Shown: positions 30,154 to 38,827 of the stretch, piece by piece
Layout of the letters: each line of letters begins with the position of its first letter
How positions within the stretch are numbered: the first letter of the stretch is position 1
Assembly (NCBI GenBank): GCA_021740785.1
Contig: JAIOZI010000007.1
Location: 1-64,000, forward strand
DNA length: 64,000 nt
Reading direction: 5' to 3'
From: Melioribacteraceae bacterium
GTDB taxonomy: Bacteria; Bacteroidota; Ignavibacteria; Ignavibacteriales; Melioribacteraceae
Notes under the pieces: model-generated
Databases searched by the model: none
Seen by the model: the letters and a program-made list of their open reading frames with translations, nothing else
Told to the model about the DNA's origin: nothing
Made by a program: the position numbers and the translations under genes

Positions 30154-30970
30154 TATTTGGACTATCACAAAAGGAACCTTTAGAGAAGCACTCGCAAAAA
30201 AAATCTTCCTCGTATTTTTTGGTGTCTCAACATTTGTTCTCCTAATTTTCATACTGTTATTTTCCTTTTTAAAGATTGAAGAATTCCTGCCTGTTATTAA
30301 CGGTCAAAAAGAAGGCGAGACTCTTAACCTGATAAAACAGATTTCACTCTTTTTCAAAATGATTGTTGTTGTTCCTCTTTTCGGGGGCGGTATCTTTTTA
30401 TCAATTTTTGCGGTATCTAACTTTATTCCAAATTTGCTCGAAAAAGGGAATGTCGATTTATTTTTATCAAAGCCAATCGCAAGGTACCAGATTTTACTCG
30501 GAAAATATTTGGGCGGATTAATTGTTGTTTTCCTAAATATTGCATACATAGTTTTAGGAGTTTGGCTTTTAATCGGGTTCAAATTCGGTAACTGGGAGTT
30601 TGGATTTTTATCTTCAATTTTGACAATTACATATACATTTGCTCTTCTTTATGCGTTCATCATCTTTATCGGAGTCGTAACACGAAGCTCCATTCTTGCA
30701 ATGATGATATCATATCTAATTTTCTTCATATTTTCTCCATTACTTCTCGCGCGTGATAAAATCTCAATCCTAATAGACAGCAAACCTGTTGAATATATTT
30801 TGGATGGATTGTATTATTTACTTCCCCGCACCTCTGAATTGGGTGCAATAACCGGCAGTTTAGCTGAAAGCGGTTCAATTCCCAACTGGGAACCGGTTTT
30901 TACATCGTTTGGGTTTATGATTCTTAGTTTGCTGGGAGCGATTACTATTTTTAGTAAAAAAGATTATTAA
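30143..30970 (+). CDS. ABC-2 type permease, NosY-like
   Basis: A 275-residue integral membrane protein with six predicted segments and no large soluble domain (FLVFFGVSTFVLLIFILLF at about 23-41 onwards). TKGTFREALAKKIFLVFF at the N-terminus is the usual amphipathic entry of ABC-2 permeases. It pairs with the second ATPase. The unit ends here; no clear terminator hairpin was seen in the 114 bp that follow. Confidence 0.85.
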   Translation: MLSNIWTITKGTFREALAKKIFLVFFGVSTFVLLIFILLFSFLKIEEFLPVINGQKEGETLNLIKQISLFFKMIVVVPLFGGGIFLSIFAVSNFIPNLLEKGNVDLFLSKPIARYQILLGKYLGGLIVVFLNIAYIVLGVWLLIGFKFGNWEFGFLSSILTITYTFALLYAFIIFIGVVTRSSILAMMISYLIFFIFSPLLLARDKISILIDSKPVEYILDGLYYLLPRTSELGAITGSLAESGSIPNWEPVFTSFGFMILSLLGAITIFSKKDY

Positions 30971-31084
30971 ATCAGCGATAATTGACTAAAATCGATCATT
31001 TATGTTGGTATAGATTTTGATTTAAAATTAGGATTAGATTTACCTTTTTATTACGAAACTAGAAAATCGTTAGGATGATAAACA

Positions 31085-32035
31085 ATGGCTGATGAAAATA
31101 ATTCCAAAATTGAAAAATTAGAGGATTTGCTTAACGGGGTAACTAAACCTCAGAATGATGGCGAAAGAATTGAGTTGGTGGCGATTGTCGGAGCCGGTGT
31201 GATGGGTCAAGGAATAGCTCAGTCTATTTCAAGCGCCGGTATTGATGTTGTTATAATGGAAAAGAATGATGATCATATTGAAGCGGCTAAAAAGAGTTTA
31301 GAGCAATCAATGGAGAAAGAAATTTCACGATGGGCGATGACCAAGAGTGAGATGAAATCGATATTGAGTAGAATTAAATGGACCCTGGAATTCAGCGATT
31401 TTAAAAACGCCGATTTAATTATTGAAGCAGTTGATGAAAATTTTCAATTGAAGAGACTCCTATTCAAAAAGTTCGATGAAATTTCCAAACCGGAAACTAT
31501 TCTAATTTCCAATACATCCACATTGAGTTTAACAAAAATAGCAGAAGTAACCGAACGGAAAGATAAAGTTATCGGTATGCATTTTCTGAACCCTGTTCCA
31601 AAAGTTCCGCTGGTTGAATTAATTCGCGGATTAGAGACTTCGGATAAAACTGTTGAAGTAATTAAATCATTTGCATCAACACTGGGAAAAACTGCGATTG
31701 AAGTTTATGAATATCCCGGGTATGTAACAACACGCGCCATTGTTCCGCTGCTAAATGAAGCAATGTATATCTTACTTGAAGGCGTGGCTTCTGCAAAAGA
31801 CATTGATACCGCTATGAAGATGGGATACAATTTCCCGGTTGGACCTTTGGAAATGGCTGATTCTATGGGCTTGGATGAAGTGCTCACCTGGATGGAACAG
31901 TTGTGGAACACATTGGGCGAACCGAGATACCGACCCTGTCCGATTTTAAGAAAACTTGTTAGAGAAAGAAAATTAGGTAAAAAGACCGGGGAAGGATTTT
32001 TCAAATATACACCCGATGGAAAGATTAAAGAATAA
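31085..32035 (+). CDS. 3-hydroxyacyl-CoA (3-hydroxybutyryl-CoA) dehydrogenase
   Basis: NAD-binding GxGxxG in VAIVGAGVMGQGIAQS (about 37-52), catalytic histidine in GMHFLNPVPKVPLVE (about 165-179), and the C-terminal 3HCDH domain (GYVTTRAIVPLLNEAM..., MGYNFPVGPLEMADSMGLDEVL). 316 residues including a ~30-residue polar N-terminal extension before the Rossmann fold. Probably interconverts acetoacetyl-CoA and 3-hydroxybutyryl-CoA, or works in beta-oxidation. Acetate kinase follows after 14 bp, suggesting acyl-CoA breakdown coupled to ATP formation. Confidence 0.9.
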   Translation: MADENNSKIEKLEDLLNGVTKPQNDGERIELVAIVGAGVMGQGIAQSISSAGIDVVIMEKNDDHIEAAKKSLEQSMEKEISRWAMTKSEMKSILSRIKWTLEFSDFKNADLIIEAVDENFQLKRLLFKKFDEISKPETILISNTSTLSLTKIAEVTERKDKVIGMHFLNPVPKVPLVELIRGLETSDKTVEVIKSFASTLGKTAIEVYEYPGYVTTRAIVPLLNEAMYILLEGVASAKDIDTAMKMGYNFPVGPLEMADSMGLDEVLTWMEQLWNTLGEPRYRPCPILRKLVRERKLGKKTGEGFFKYTPDGKIKE

Positions 32036-32049
32036 GTGCCGAGGAAAAA

Positions 32050-33261
32050 ATGAAAGTTTTAGTTCTAAATTGCGGTAGTTCATCTGTCAAGTATCAGTTT
32101 ATTGATACAGAGAAAGCAGCAGCATTAGCGAAGGGGATGGTTGAAAGAATTGGAATGAGCAGTGCTGTACTGACTCATATGCCTGAAGGTCGAGAAAAAA
32201 TAAAAATTGTTGGCGAAATCTTAGATCATACAATAGCAATTGAATATGTAATTGCAGTGTTGCTTAGTCCAAATCATGGTGTGATAAAAAACATAAAAGA
32301 AATTGATGCAGTCGGTCATCGAGTTGTACACGGCGGTGAAACATTTTCGGGGTCAGTATTAATCACCGACCGGGTTATAACAGCATTGAAAGATAATATT
32401 GAATTAGCGCCGCTTCATAATCCACCGAATATTAAGGGTATTGAAGCAAGTAAGAAACATCTTCCCGAAACTCCTCAATGCGGAGTTTTTGATACTGCAT
32501 TTCATTCAAAGATGCCGCCGAAAGCTTATTTGTATGCGATTCCGTATGAACTTTACAAAAAATATAAAATCAGAAGGTATGGATTTCATGGTACTTCCCA
32601 CCGCTTTGTTTCATTAAGAGCAGCAGAACTTTTAGGAAGACCTTTTGAGGAATTAAAAATCATTACGGCTCATCTCGGCAATGGAGCGAGTATGGCTGCA
32701 GTTGACAGGGGAGTATCCGTCGATACATCGATGGGTTTTACGCCTTTGGAAGGATTGATGATGGGAACGAGATGCGGTGATATGGATCCATCAGTTATAG
32801 TTTATATTATGGGCAAGGAAGGTTTAACCCTTTCGGAAGCAAATACGTTAATGAACAAACACAGCGGATTAGTCGGTTTGAGCGGTGACAGCAGTGATAT
32901 GCGGGAAATCGAAGAGTCCGTAATGGAAAACGATAAGAAAGCTAAAAATGCTTTCGATGTCTTTACATATCGAATCAAAAAATATGTTGGAGCTTACACG
33001 GCTGCAATGGGTGGTTTGGATGCATTAGTATTTACCGGGGGAATTGGTGAAAACTCCGTTATGGTACGAAATGCTGTTTGTGAAAATATGGAATATCTTG
33101 GAATAAAACTCGACGATAAATTGAATAATGAAGCGAAGGGAGAAGCAGAAATTTCTTCTGCTGATTCTAAAGCCAAAGTATTCGAAATACCGACAAATGA
33201 AGAGTTGGTGATTGCAATGGATACCGCTGAAATTGTTAATGAACAGTTGAGTAATTCATAA
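32050..33261 (+). CDS. ackA: acetate kinase
   Basis: 403 residues, normal length. VLVLNCGSSSVKYQF (residues 3-17), GHRVVHGGE (about 92-100), FDTAFHSKMP (about 150-159), RRYGFHGTSHRFVS (about 178-191), AHLGNGASMAAV (about 210-221) and FTGGIGENSV (about 327) are all in place. It converts acetyl phosphate and ADP to acetate and ATP. No phosphotransacetylase gene lies in the window. GAGGAAAA ribosome site; strong terminator after the gene. Confidence 0.97.
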   Translation: MKVLVLNCGSSSVKYQFIDTEKAAALAKGMVERIGMSSAVLTHMPEGREKIKIVGEILDHTIAIEYVIAVLLSPNHGVIKNIKEIDAVGHRVVHGGETFSGSVLITDRVITALKDNIELAPLHNPPNIKGIEASKKHLPETPQCGVFDTAFHSKMPPKAYLYAIPYELYKKYKIRRYGFHGTSHRFVSLRAAELLGRPFEELKIITAHLGNGASMAAVDRGVSVDTSMGFTPLEGLMMGTRCGDMDPSVIVYIMGKEGLTLSEANTLMNKHSGLVGLSGDSSDMREIEESVMENDKKAKNAFDVFTYRIKKYVGAYTAAMGGLDALVFTGGIGENSVMVRNAVCENMEYLGIKLDDKLNNEAKGEAEISSADSKAKVFEIPTNEELVIAMDTAEIVNEQLSNS

Positions 33262-33317
33262 ATGGATATTGACTGAAATATATCCAAACGTTTTGATTCA
33301 AATATAACTACTCTAAT

Positions 33318-33349
33318 ATCCCCGGCTAAATTGCAGTCGGGGATTTTTT
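33318..33349 (+). terminator. intrinsic terminator after ackA
   Basis: A 10-pair stem (33318-33327 with 33335-33344, one G-T pair) with a 7-nt loop, followed by six T. It lies about 57 bp after the ackA stop. Confidence 0.85.
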
Positions 33350-33423
33350 ATACTTCTCCCTTGTTTCAATTTAGAATTATAATCATTATGTTCGATTACT
33401 GATTTAACGAGTTAGGGATTAAA

Positions 33424-34215
33424 ATGGAATTAAACCTTAATGGAAAAACAGTTCTTGTTACCGCTGCAAGCATGGGAATAGGCAAGGCTGCAGTAGAGAC
33501 TTTTATTAAAGAGGGATGTAAAGTAGTTGTCTGTTCAAGCAAACAAGAAAATTTGCTGAAAGCTGTTAATGAAATTAAAAATCAATTCGGTGTTGAACCG
33601 ATTTGGACTGTCTGCGATTTAAATAAACCCGGTGATATTGATAATACTGTAAAAGTAGCGGAAGATAATTACGGGGGAATTGACATTCTTGTGAATAATT
33701 GCGGCGGTCCTAAGCCAGGCTATTTTGATGAGCTTAATGAAAACGATTGGACCGATGCATATAATCAAGTACTGATGAGTGCGCAGCGTTTCATCCGGTT
33801 GGTTTTACCTGCAATGAAAAGAAATAACTGGGGCAGAATTATTAATGTAACCTCGCTTTCCGTTAAGCAGCCGGTTGATAATTTAGTTTTATCAAATACG
33901 TTTCGAAGCGGATTGACTGCTCTTGCAAAAACTCTAAGTCTTGAAGTAGGGAAACATAACATAACGATTAATAATGTTGCTCCGGGATATACACTAACGG
34001 CAAGACTTTATGACCTAGCAGTCAACAAGGCAAAAGTATTGAACGAATCACATGAACATATCTTATCGGAAATGGCTAATCAAGTTCCACTAAAGAGATT
34101 GGGCAGACCAGATGAAGTTGCCTCGATGATTGTCTACCTTGCTTCTGAACAAGCCGGTTATATAACAGGACAAACTATTGCAGTGGACGGCGGTATAATT
34201 AAATCAACTTATTAA
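33424..34215 (+). CDS. short-chain dehydrogenase/reductase with atypical active site
   Basis: Rossmann-fold SDR of 263 residues: a TGxxxGIG-like VTAASMGIGKAAVE (about 10-23), DILVNNCGGPKPG (about 86-98), serine in INVTSLSVKQP (about 138-148), and the C-terminal INNVAPGYTLT and GQTIAVDGGI. Where classical SDRs have Y-x3-K, this protein reads LVLSNTFRSGL: the tyrosine is missing and arginine stands near the lysine position. This fits the FabG-like subgroup with an SN-x-x-R signature whose substrate is unclear. It stands alone, with a clear GGGATT ribosome site. Confidence 0.85.
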   Translation: MELNLNGKTVLVTAASMGIGKAAVETFIKEGCKVVVCSSKQENLLKAVNEIKNQFGVEPIWTVCDLNKPGDIDNTVKVAEDNYGGIDILVNNCGGPKPGYFDELNENDWTDAYNQVLMSAQRFIRLVLPAMKRNNWGRIINVTSLSVKQPVDNLVLSNTFRSGLTALAKTLSLEVGKHNITINNVAPGYTLTARLYDLAVNKAKVLNESHEHILSEMANQVPLKRLGRPDEVASMIVYLASEQAGYITGQTIAVDGGIIKSTY

Positions 34216-34395
34216 TTCACTCTGAATTTATTAAAAAATCTTTATCATTTTTCTTAATCTTACCCGCAATACTTTCCCAAATTAAGATGATAAAAGAATT
34301 AGTTAATAAGTCAAAATGTATGTAAAATGTATGTGTTGTTCTATATACTTTTGGTATGAAAAATATCCTTATTTTCCTCATAAGAAGGGGACTTG

Positions 34396-35946
34396 ATGAA
34401 AAAAGAAACTGAAATTGTTGTAAGACCAAATTTTATTTATGATCAAACTTATCTGCAGAAACTCATCATAAAGAAACTTCATATTTCCGAAGGGGAACTT
34501 ACGGCGTTCACTGTTCTGCGCCGTTCAATCGATGCGCGTAAATCACCGGTATTCAGATTAAAAATTGCAGCCTTCATAAATGAAAAACCCAAAGAGGTTT
34601 CCGAATCAATAAATTTATTACCCGTTACTTCGGATAAGAAAGTAATCATTGTCGGAAGCGGACCTGCCGGATTATTTGCCGCTATTCGACTAATTGAATT
34701 GGGAATTAAACCGATTATTTTTGAAAGAGGCAAGGATGTTCAAACAAGGCGAAAGGATTTAAAAGCAATTCAACAGCTAGGAGAGGTAAATCCAAACTCC
34801 AATTATTGTTTCGGTGAAGGCGGTGCAGGTACATACAGCGACGGTAAACTTTACACGCGGTCGGTAAAACGCGGGAATGTGAAACGGGTGCTGACGTTGC
34901 TTCATCAGCATGGAGCCGGAAGTGATATTTTAATTGATGCACATCCGCATATTGGTTCAAACAGGCTGCCGAAAGTCGTAAAAGCTATGAGAGACACAAT
35001 CATTAATAATAATGGGGAAATATACTTTGATTCTAAGGTTACTGATTTATTAACCGGCGAAGGAAAAGTTAAAGGTGTAGTTGTTAATGATACAGAGGAA
35101 GTTTCAGCAGATGCGGTAATTTTAGCAACCGGACATTCAGCACGAGATATTTATTATTTGTTAGATAAGAAAGGCGTTCAACTTGAACCCAAACAATTTG
35201 CAATGGGAGTAAGAGTTGAACACCCGCAGCAATTGATTGACCAAATTCAATATCATTCACACATCAGGAATGCGAATCTTCCCGCAGCAAGTTACAATCT
35301 TACATGTCAAGTTGATGATCGCGGCGTTTACTCGTTCTGCATGTGTCCGGGCGGAATAATTATTCCCGCATCAACCGAACCCGGTGAACTTGTATTAAAT
35401 GGAATGTCGGTTTCCCGCAGAGATTCTCCTTTCGCAAATTCCGGACTGGTAGTTTCTATTACAGAAAAAGATTACGATAAATATAAAGAACATGGTGTAT
35501 TTGCAGGATTGATGTATCAAAAGGAATATGAAAGAATTGCGTTTGAAGCAGGCGGTAAAACTCAAAGAGCCGCAGCTCAAAGGCTTACCGATTTTATACA
35601 AAAGAAATCCTCTGATTCTCTGCCGGAAACATCTTACATACCGGGTGTTGTTAGTCAGCCTCTAAACGACATAATACCGAAAGAAATTTCTGATCGTTTA
35701 ACGAAAAGCATCAAAATATTTGGAAAGAGGATGAAGGGATTCTACACAGAAGAGGCACAGATATTAGTCGCTGAGAGTAGAACGAGTTCACCGGTTAGAA
35801 TTCCAAGGGACAGAGATACACTCATGAATCACGATCTGAAAGGACTGTTTCCTTCAGGCGAAGGAGCCGGTTATGCGGGTGGAATTGTATCGGCTGCTAT
35901 TGACGGTGAGAATTGCGCGGATGCAGCTGTTAGGTATGTTGGTTAG
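34396..35946 (+). CDS. FAD-dependent dehydrogenase, COG2509 type
   Basis: A 516-residue flavoprotein. The FAD-binding GxGxxG motif is VIIVGSGPAGLFAAIRLIE (about 81-99), preceded by a ~75-residue N-terminal domain (KLHISEGELTAFTVLRRSID). YCFGEGGAGTYSDGKLYTR (about 135-153), ILATGHSARDIYYLL (about 247) and the C-terminal GLFPSGEGAGYAGGI (about 488) are family markers. Members are uncharacterised oxidoreductases; the substrate is unknown. The start is the ATG at 34396; a TTG three bases earlier is in frame. AGAAGGGG ribosome site is near 34383-34390. Confidence 0.85.
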   Translation: MKKETEIVVRPNFIYDQTYLQKLIIKKLHISEGELTAFTVLRRSIDARKSPVFRLKIAAFINEKPKEVSESINLLPVTSDKKVIIVGSGPAGLFAAIRLIELGIKPIIFERGKDVQTRRKDLKAIQQLGEVNPNSNYCFGEGGAGTYSDGKLYTRSVKRGNVKRVLTLLHQHGAGSDILIDAHPHIGSNRLPKVVKAMRDTIINNNGEIYFDSKVTDLLTGEGKVKGVVVNDTEEVSADAVILATGHSARDIYYLLDKKGVQLEPKQFAMGVRVEHPQQLIDQIQYHSHIRNANLPAASYNLTCQVDDRGVYSFCMCPGGIIIPASTEPGELVLNGMSVSRRDSPFANSGLVVSITEKDYDKYKEHGVFAGLMYQKEYERIAFEAGGKTQRAAAQRLTDFIQKKSSDSLPETSYIPGVVSQPLNDIIPKEISDRLTKSIKIFGKRMKGFYTEEAQILVAESRTSSPVRIPRDRDTLMNHDLKGLFPSGEGAGYAGGIVSAAIDGENCADAAVRYVG

Positions 35947-36026
35947 TTATTGGGTTATTGAGTTATTAAGTCATTGGGTCATTAAGTCATTGGGTCATTA
36001 AGTCATTGGGTTATTGAGTTACTTAG
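35947..36026. repeat. 16-bp tandem repeat array
   Basis: About four and a half copies of a 16-bp unit of the form TYATTRRGTCATTGGG follow the FAD dehydrogenase stop directly. Each unit is itself two 8-bp half-units, and neighbours differ by one or two bases. There are no spacers, so it is not CRISPR. Confidence 0.8.
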
Positions 36027-36097
36027 GATGGGCGAATTTATTATTGACTATTGATTATTGCAAAATCTTGGTGCTAGAAATATAAAACGAAAGTAAA

Positions 36098-36146
36098 TCA
36101 TCCAACCAATCCATCCCTTCATCCATCCATCCCTCCATCCACTCAA
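36098..36146. repeat. CATC-type short tandem repeat
   Basis: A low-complexity stretch built on CATC/CCATC units (plus strand). On the minus strand it can be read as a tryptophan/methionine-rich peptide, but no real gene is supported. Confidence 0.55.
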
Positions 36147-36206
36147 ACCAACTTTCTCGCAACGGTGCAGCGAACGCAACGAAATGGCAAGCAAATAAAC
36201 AATCTT

Positions 36207-36376
36207 GTCTTTGTAGAGCGGACTTTAGTTCGCTTTTGCTTGAGAGAATAAGCGAGATAAATCTTGCCTGCCCAGACAAAGTCGGGTAAACTCGGCAGTC
36301 AACAGAATTCATTCTACGTAATCCGTTCGACAGACTTCCTCGCAATCTGATGAGTAGACGGCCTCTACAATTATTT
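36207..36376. repeat. dispersed repeat G, copy 1 (GTAGAGCGGAC family)
   Basis: About 170 bp, starting GTCTTTGTAGAGCGGAC and ending near CTCTACAAT, with many internal inverted repeats. A second copy lies at 37880-38065 with the same order of segments. The outer ends (GTAGAG ... CTCTAC) are inverted to each other, giving the element the shape of a large imperfect palindrome. A minimal form lies after pntB (59099-59144). Confidence 0.65.
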
Positions 36377-36436
36377 CATAAACACAAACTTCTTACTGGC
36401 CGAAAACTTGCCGGATGAATACCTCATTTTAAATGC
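36365..36436 (-). pseudogene. remnant of a T9SS sorting-domain tail
   Basis: On the minus strand the sequence reads FSASKKFVFMK and a stop at 36376-36374, the last residues of a T9SS type A sorting domain. Only this tail is recognisable; no open gene leads into it. It adjoins repeat G. Confidence 0.5.
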
Positions 36437-36471
36437 TGGTTTTAATGAACGGGCATTGTATCTTTAGCTAT

Positions 36472-36946
36472 TTGGTTTTCAGATTTAGTCCTTATGAACT
36501 CACCTTAATCCTCTCTTCACTAAGAGAGGACAGAATTGTATAAATCTGAAAACCTTCGTTTCTTTTCGAGAACTCGTTCCCCTCTCGGAAAAGAGAGGGG
36601 AAAAGTTGGGGTGAGTTAAGAATTGCATTTTAGCAATCTCTATTCCATCTTTGCGATTGATTTTAATCGGCTGTTCCGGAATCTCAATAAAAGCCATGAA
36701 TGCGCGAGTGGTTGTTTAGTTATGTAGAGCCGATCGCCTGATCGGCTTTAAAAATTCTTTCATTCAAATTAAATTTAGCGATTCAGCGAATCGCTCTACA
36801 ATCATTTCATAAGCACAAACTTCTTATTGGCTGAAAACTCGCCCGCTGTAATCCTGTAAATATAAACATCGCTGGAAAGTTTGCTGCCGTCAAATGTGAA
36901 CTGGTATCTATTTTATGTCACGGTGCGACCGTAACATCCGTGAAAT
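36472..36946. repeat. long direct repeat P, copy 1, including a sorting-domain tail
   Basis: A ~475-bp unit repeated at 37264-37825 with high identity. From left to right it holds: an outer-stem element (AACTCACC at 36497-36504 pairing with GGTGAGTT at 36610-36617) with two inner hairpins; a GAGCCGATC/GATCGGCT hairpin near 36728; a GCGATTC/GAATCGC hairpin near 36779; and, on the minus strand, ~39 codons of a T9SS tail (YQFTFDGSKLSS ... KKFVLMK, stop at about 36808). The coding tail is cut at its 5' side by a TGTCACGGT palindrome. Confidence 0.75.
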
Positions 36947-37263
36947 TGATTCTCGAACATCGTAGATGTTCAAATTTTTGTAGAGAACCATTTTCATTAA
37001 CAATCAGATCATTGGAGATGATCAATAAAATCATATCCACAAATTATTTTCAATTATAAATCCTCTACAAGGATTAAATCATATGGTTATTTCATCAGTC
37101 TACAGTAATTTCAACCTCTACGAGGTTGGGAATTCTTACAGTGACGGGAACTGCTACACAAATCATTTATGATTTATGGATTATACTCGAAGTGTCGCAA
37201 ACCTTTATCCCTCGTAACTAATAAGTGTATGAGGATCTTCCCGACACTGGTTTCTGCTTCATT
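36947..37263. repeat. cluster of short palindromes between the two P copies
   Basis: No gene. Four short inverted repeats with small loops occur in ~220 bp: GAACATC-gta-GATGTTC (36955-36971), AATCCT-ctaca-AGGATT (37059-37075), CAACCTC-tac-GAGGTTG (37112-37128) and AAATCAT-tt-ATGATTT (37160-37175). Three of the loops contain GTA, TAC or CTAC. Confidence 0.65.
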
Positions 37264-37825
37264 AGGTTTTCAGATTTAGTCCTTATGAACTCACCTTAAT
37301 CTCGCCAGAGTCCGGCGGAGTTCGTAGAATCCGTTAGATTCTACGGAATCTAACGATCTGCCGACCTCCCAACCTTCATTTTATTATAGTTGGTAAATCT
37401 TCATAAGAGAGGACAGATTTGTATAAATCTGAAAACCTTAGTTTCTTTCGAGAACTCGTTCCCCTCTCGGAAAAGAGAGGGGAAAAGTTGGGGTGAGTTA
37501 AGAATTGCATTTTAGCAATCTATCATTCCACCCTTGCGATTGATTTTAATTGGCTGTACCGGAATCTCAATAAAAGCCATGAATGAGCGAATGATTGTTT
37601 AGTTATGTAGAGCCGATCGCCTGATCGGCTCTAAAAATTCTTTCATTCAAATTAATTTTAGCGATTCAGCGAATCGCTCTACAATCATTTCATCAGCACA
37701 AACTTCTTACTGGCTGAAAACTCGCCCGCTGTAATCCTGTAAATATAAATACCGCTGGAAAGTTTGCTGCCGTCAAATGTGAACTGGTATCTATTTTATG
37801 TCACGGTGCGACCGTGACATCCGTG
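37264..37825. repeat. long direct repeat P, copy 2, with an extra inserted palindrome block
   Basis: The second copy of the unit at 36472-36946. It differs by about 95 extra bases near 37301-37396 inside its first hairpin. The inserted block contains two overlapping hairpins (37323-37345 and 37332-37355). The minus-strand T9SS tail is repeated here (SSGIYIYRITAGEFSASKK..., ending near 37688), as is the flanking perfect palindrome TGTCACGGT-gcg-ACCGTGACA (37799-37819). Confidence 0.75.
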
Positions 37826-37879
37826 TACAGAACATACATCCACTAATCCATTTTTCCAATATTCCAAAATGACAATCTG

Positions 37880-38065
37880 GTCTTTGTAGAACGGACTTTT
37901 GTTCGCTTTTCTTTGAGCGAGTGAGCGAGATAAATCTCGCCTGCCCCAACAAAGTCGGGTAAACCCGACAAAGTCGGGTAAACCCGGCGGTCAACGAACT
38001 TCGTTCGACAGAATTCGTCGCAATCTGACGATCGGACTCTGACGAGCAGACGGGCTCTACAATTT
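37880..38065. repeat. dispersed repeat G, copy 2
   Basis: Second copy of the 36207-36376 unit, with a local duplication of a GTCGGGTAAACCCG palindrome inside it. The rest of the gap up to 38224 has one more hairpin (CCCCG ... CGGGG, 38156-38178) and no gene that I can support. Confidence 0.65.
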
Positions 38066-38224
38066 TAACACAGACACTAAACGCTAGTATTTCAAGAATG
38101 GTGCGAATACGCAAATGAAAAAAATGATGAGTAATTCTGAGATCAGCAATAATTACCCCGCGCAGGGCGTGCACGGGGTTTAAGTCAACAACAATTCATC
38201 TCACCAACAAAAAAGAATTTTATT

Positions 38225-38662
38225 TTAGTTCGCTGCAATTCTAAATTCCTGGTTACCAGGTGAATCCGATTTTTCGAATTGATATGCTTTATAGAATTGT
38301 TCGCACATTCTAGCTAATCTTTGGTCATCATCAAGTTCACCTGTTCTCTTCACCAAGTAAACACCACGTTCATCACCGATTTTAATCAGCGCTAATGCAG
38401 CAACTAATCTTGCACATACATTATCGTTTGTACGCAGCATTTTCATTAAAGGAATTACTGCTTTTTCGGATTTCATTTCTCCCAAAAAGTAAGCGCAGCT
38501 ATTACGAAGTCCACAGTTATCTGATGAAAGTCCGGCAAGATAATTTGCCTCTATAATTTCCTTGGTCAATGTTGAACTTTTTTTGGCGGCTTCTCCACCT
38601 GATGCTAAAAGCGGTAAGGAGAGTAATAAGATAAGTACGGATAGCAATTGATACTTTTTCAT
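38225..38662 (-). CDS. secreted HEAT-repeat protein
   Basis: The ATG at 38662, preceded by a G-rich ribosome site, gives a 145-residue protein with a signal peptide (MKKYQLLSVLILLLSLPLLASG, residues 1-22). A longer frame upstream lacks a start signal and would bury the signal peptide. The mature part holds two to three HEAT-type helical repeats (NSCAYFLGEMKSEKAVIPLMKML, CARLVAALALIKIGDERGVYLV). Such small repeat proteins bind partners in the periplasm. No function is apparent; it stands alone next to the repeat region. Confidence 0.7.
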   Translation of the reverse strand: MKKYQLLSVLILLLSLPLLASGGEAAKKSSTLTKEIIEANYLAGLSSDNCGLRNSCAYFLGEMKSEKAVIPLMKMLRTNDNVCARLVAALALIKIGDERGVYLVKRTGELDDDQRLARMCEQFYKAYQFEKSDSPGNQEFRIAAN

Positions 38663-38827
38663 TTTGTCCCCCCAGACATTTATGAATTTTATTTGCTCTA
38701 CTGTTATAGACGAGGGAAGTGATAAAAAAGTTGTATAAAAAGTCAAGAGAAATGAAAAATATTTTAAAAAAATAAAGGCATCAATAGAATATAATAGATA
38801 TACTAATGATGCCCTATGAATCCAATT

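Noticed and set aside
35947-36026. Tandem array as a possible CRISPR
   Set aside because: Units are 16 bp and contiguous without spacers, and no cas genes are near.
36055-36345. Minus-strand frame of about 96 codons with tryptophan/methionine-rich end
   Set aside because: It runs through a short tandem repeat and repeat G, has no start signal, and its second copy at 37880-38065 is not kept in frame.
37791-38174. Minus-strand frame of about 127 codons
   Set aside because: It crosses the border of two repeat families and matches no protein pattern; an accident of repeat sequence.
38663-38746. N-terminal extension of the HEAT-repeat protein
   Set aside because: The ATG at 38662 is followed at once by a proper signal peptide and preceded by a ribosome site; the extension would hide the signal.
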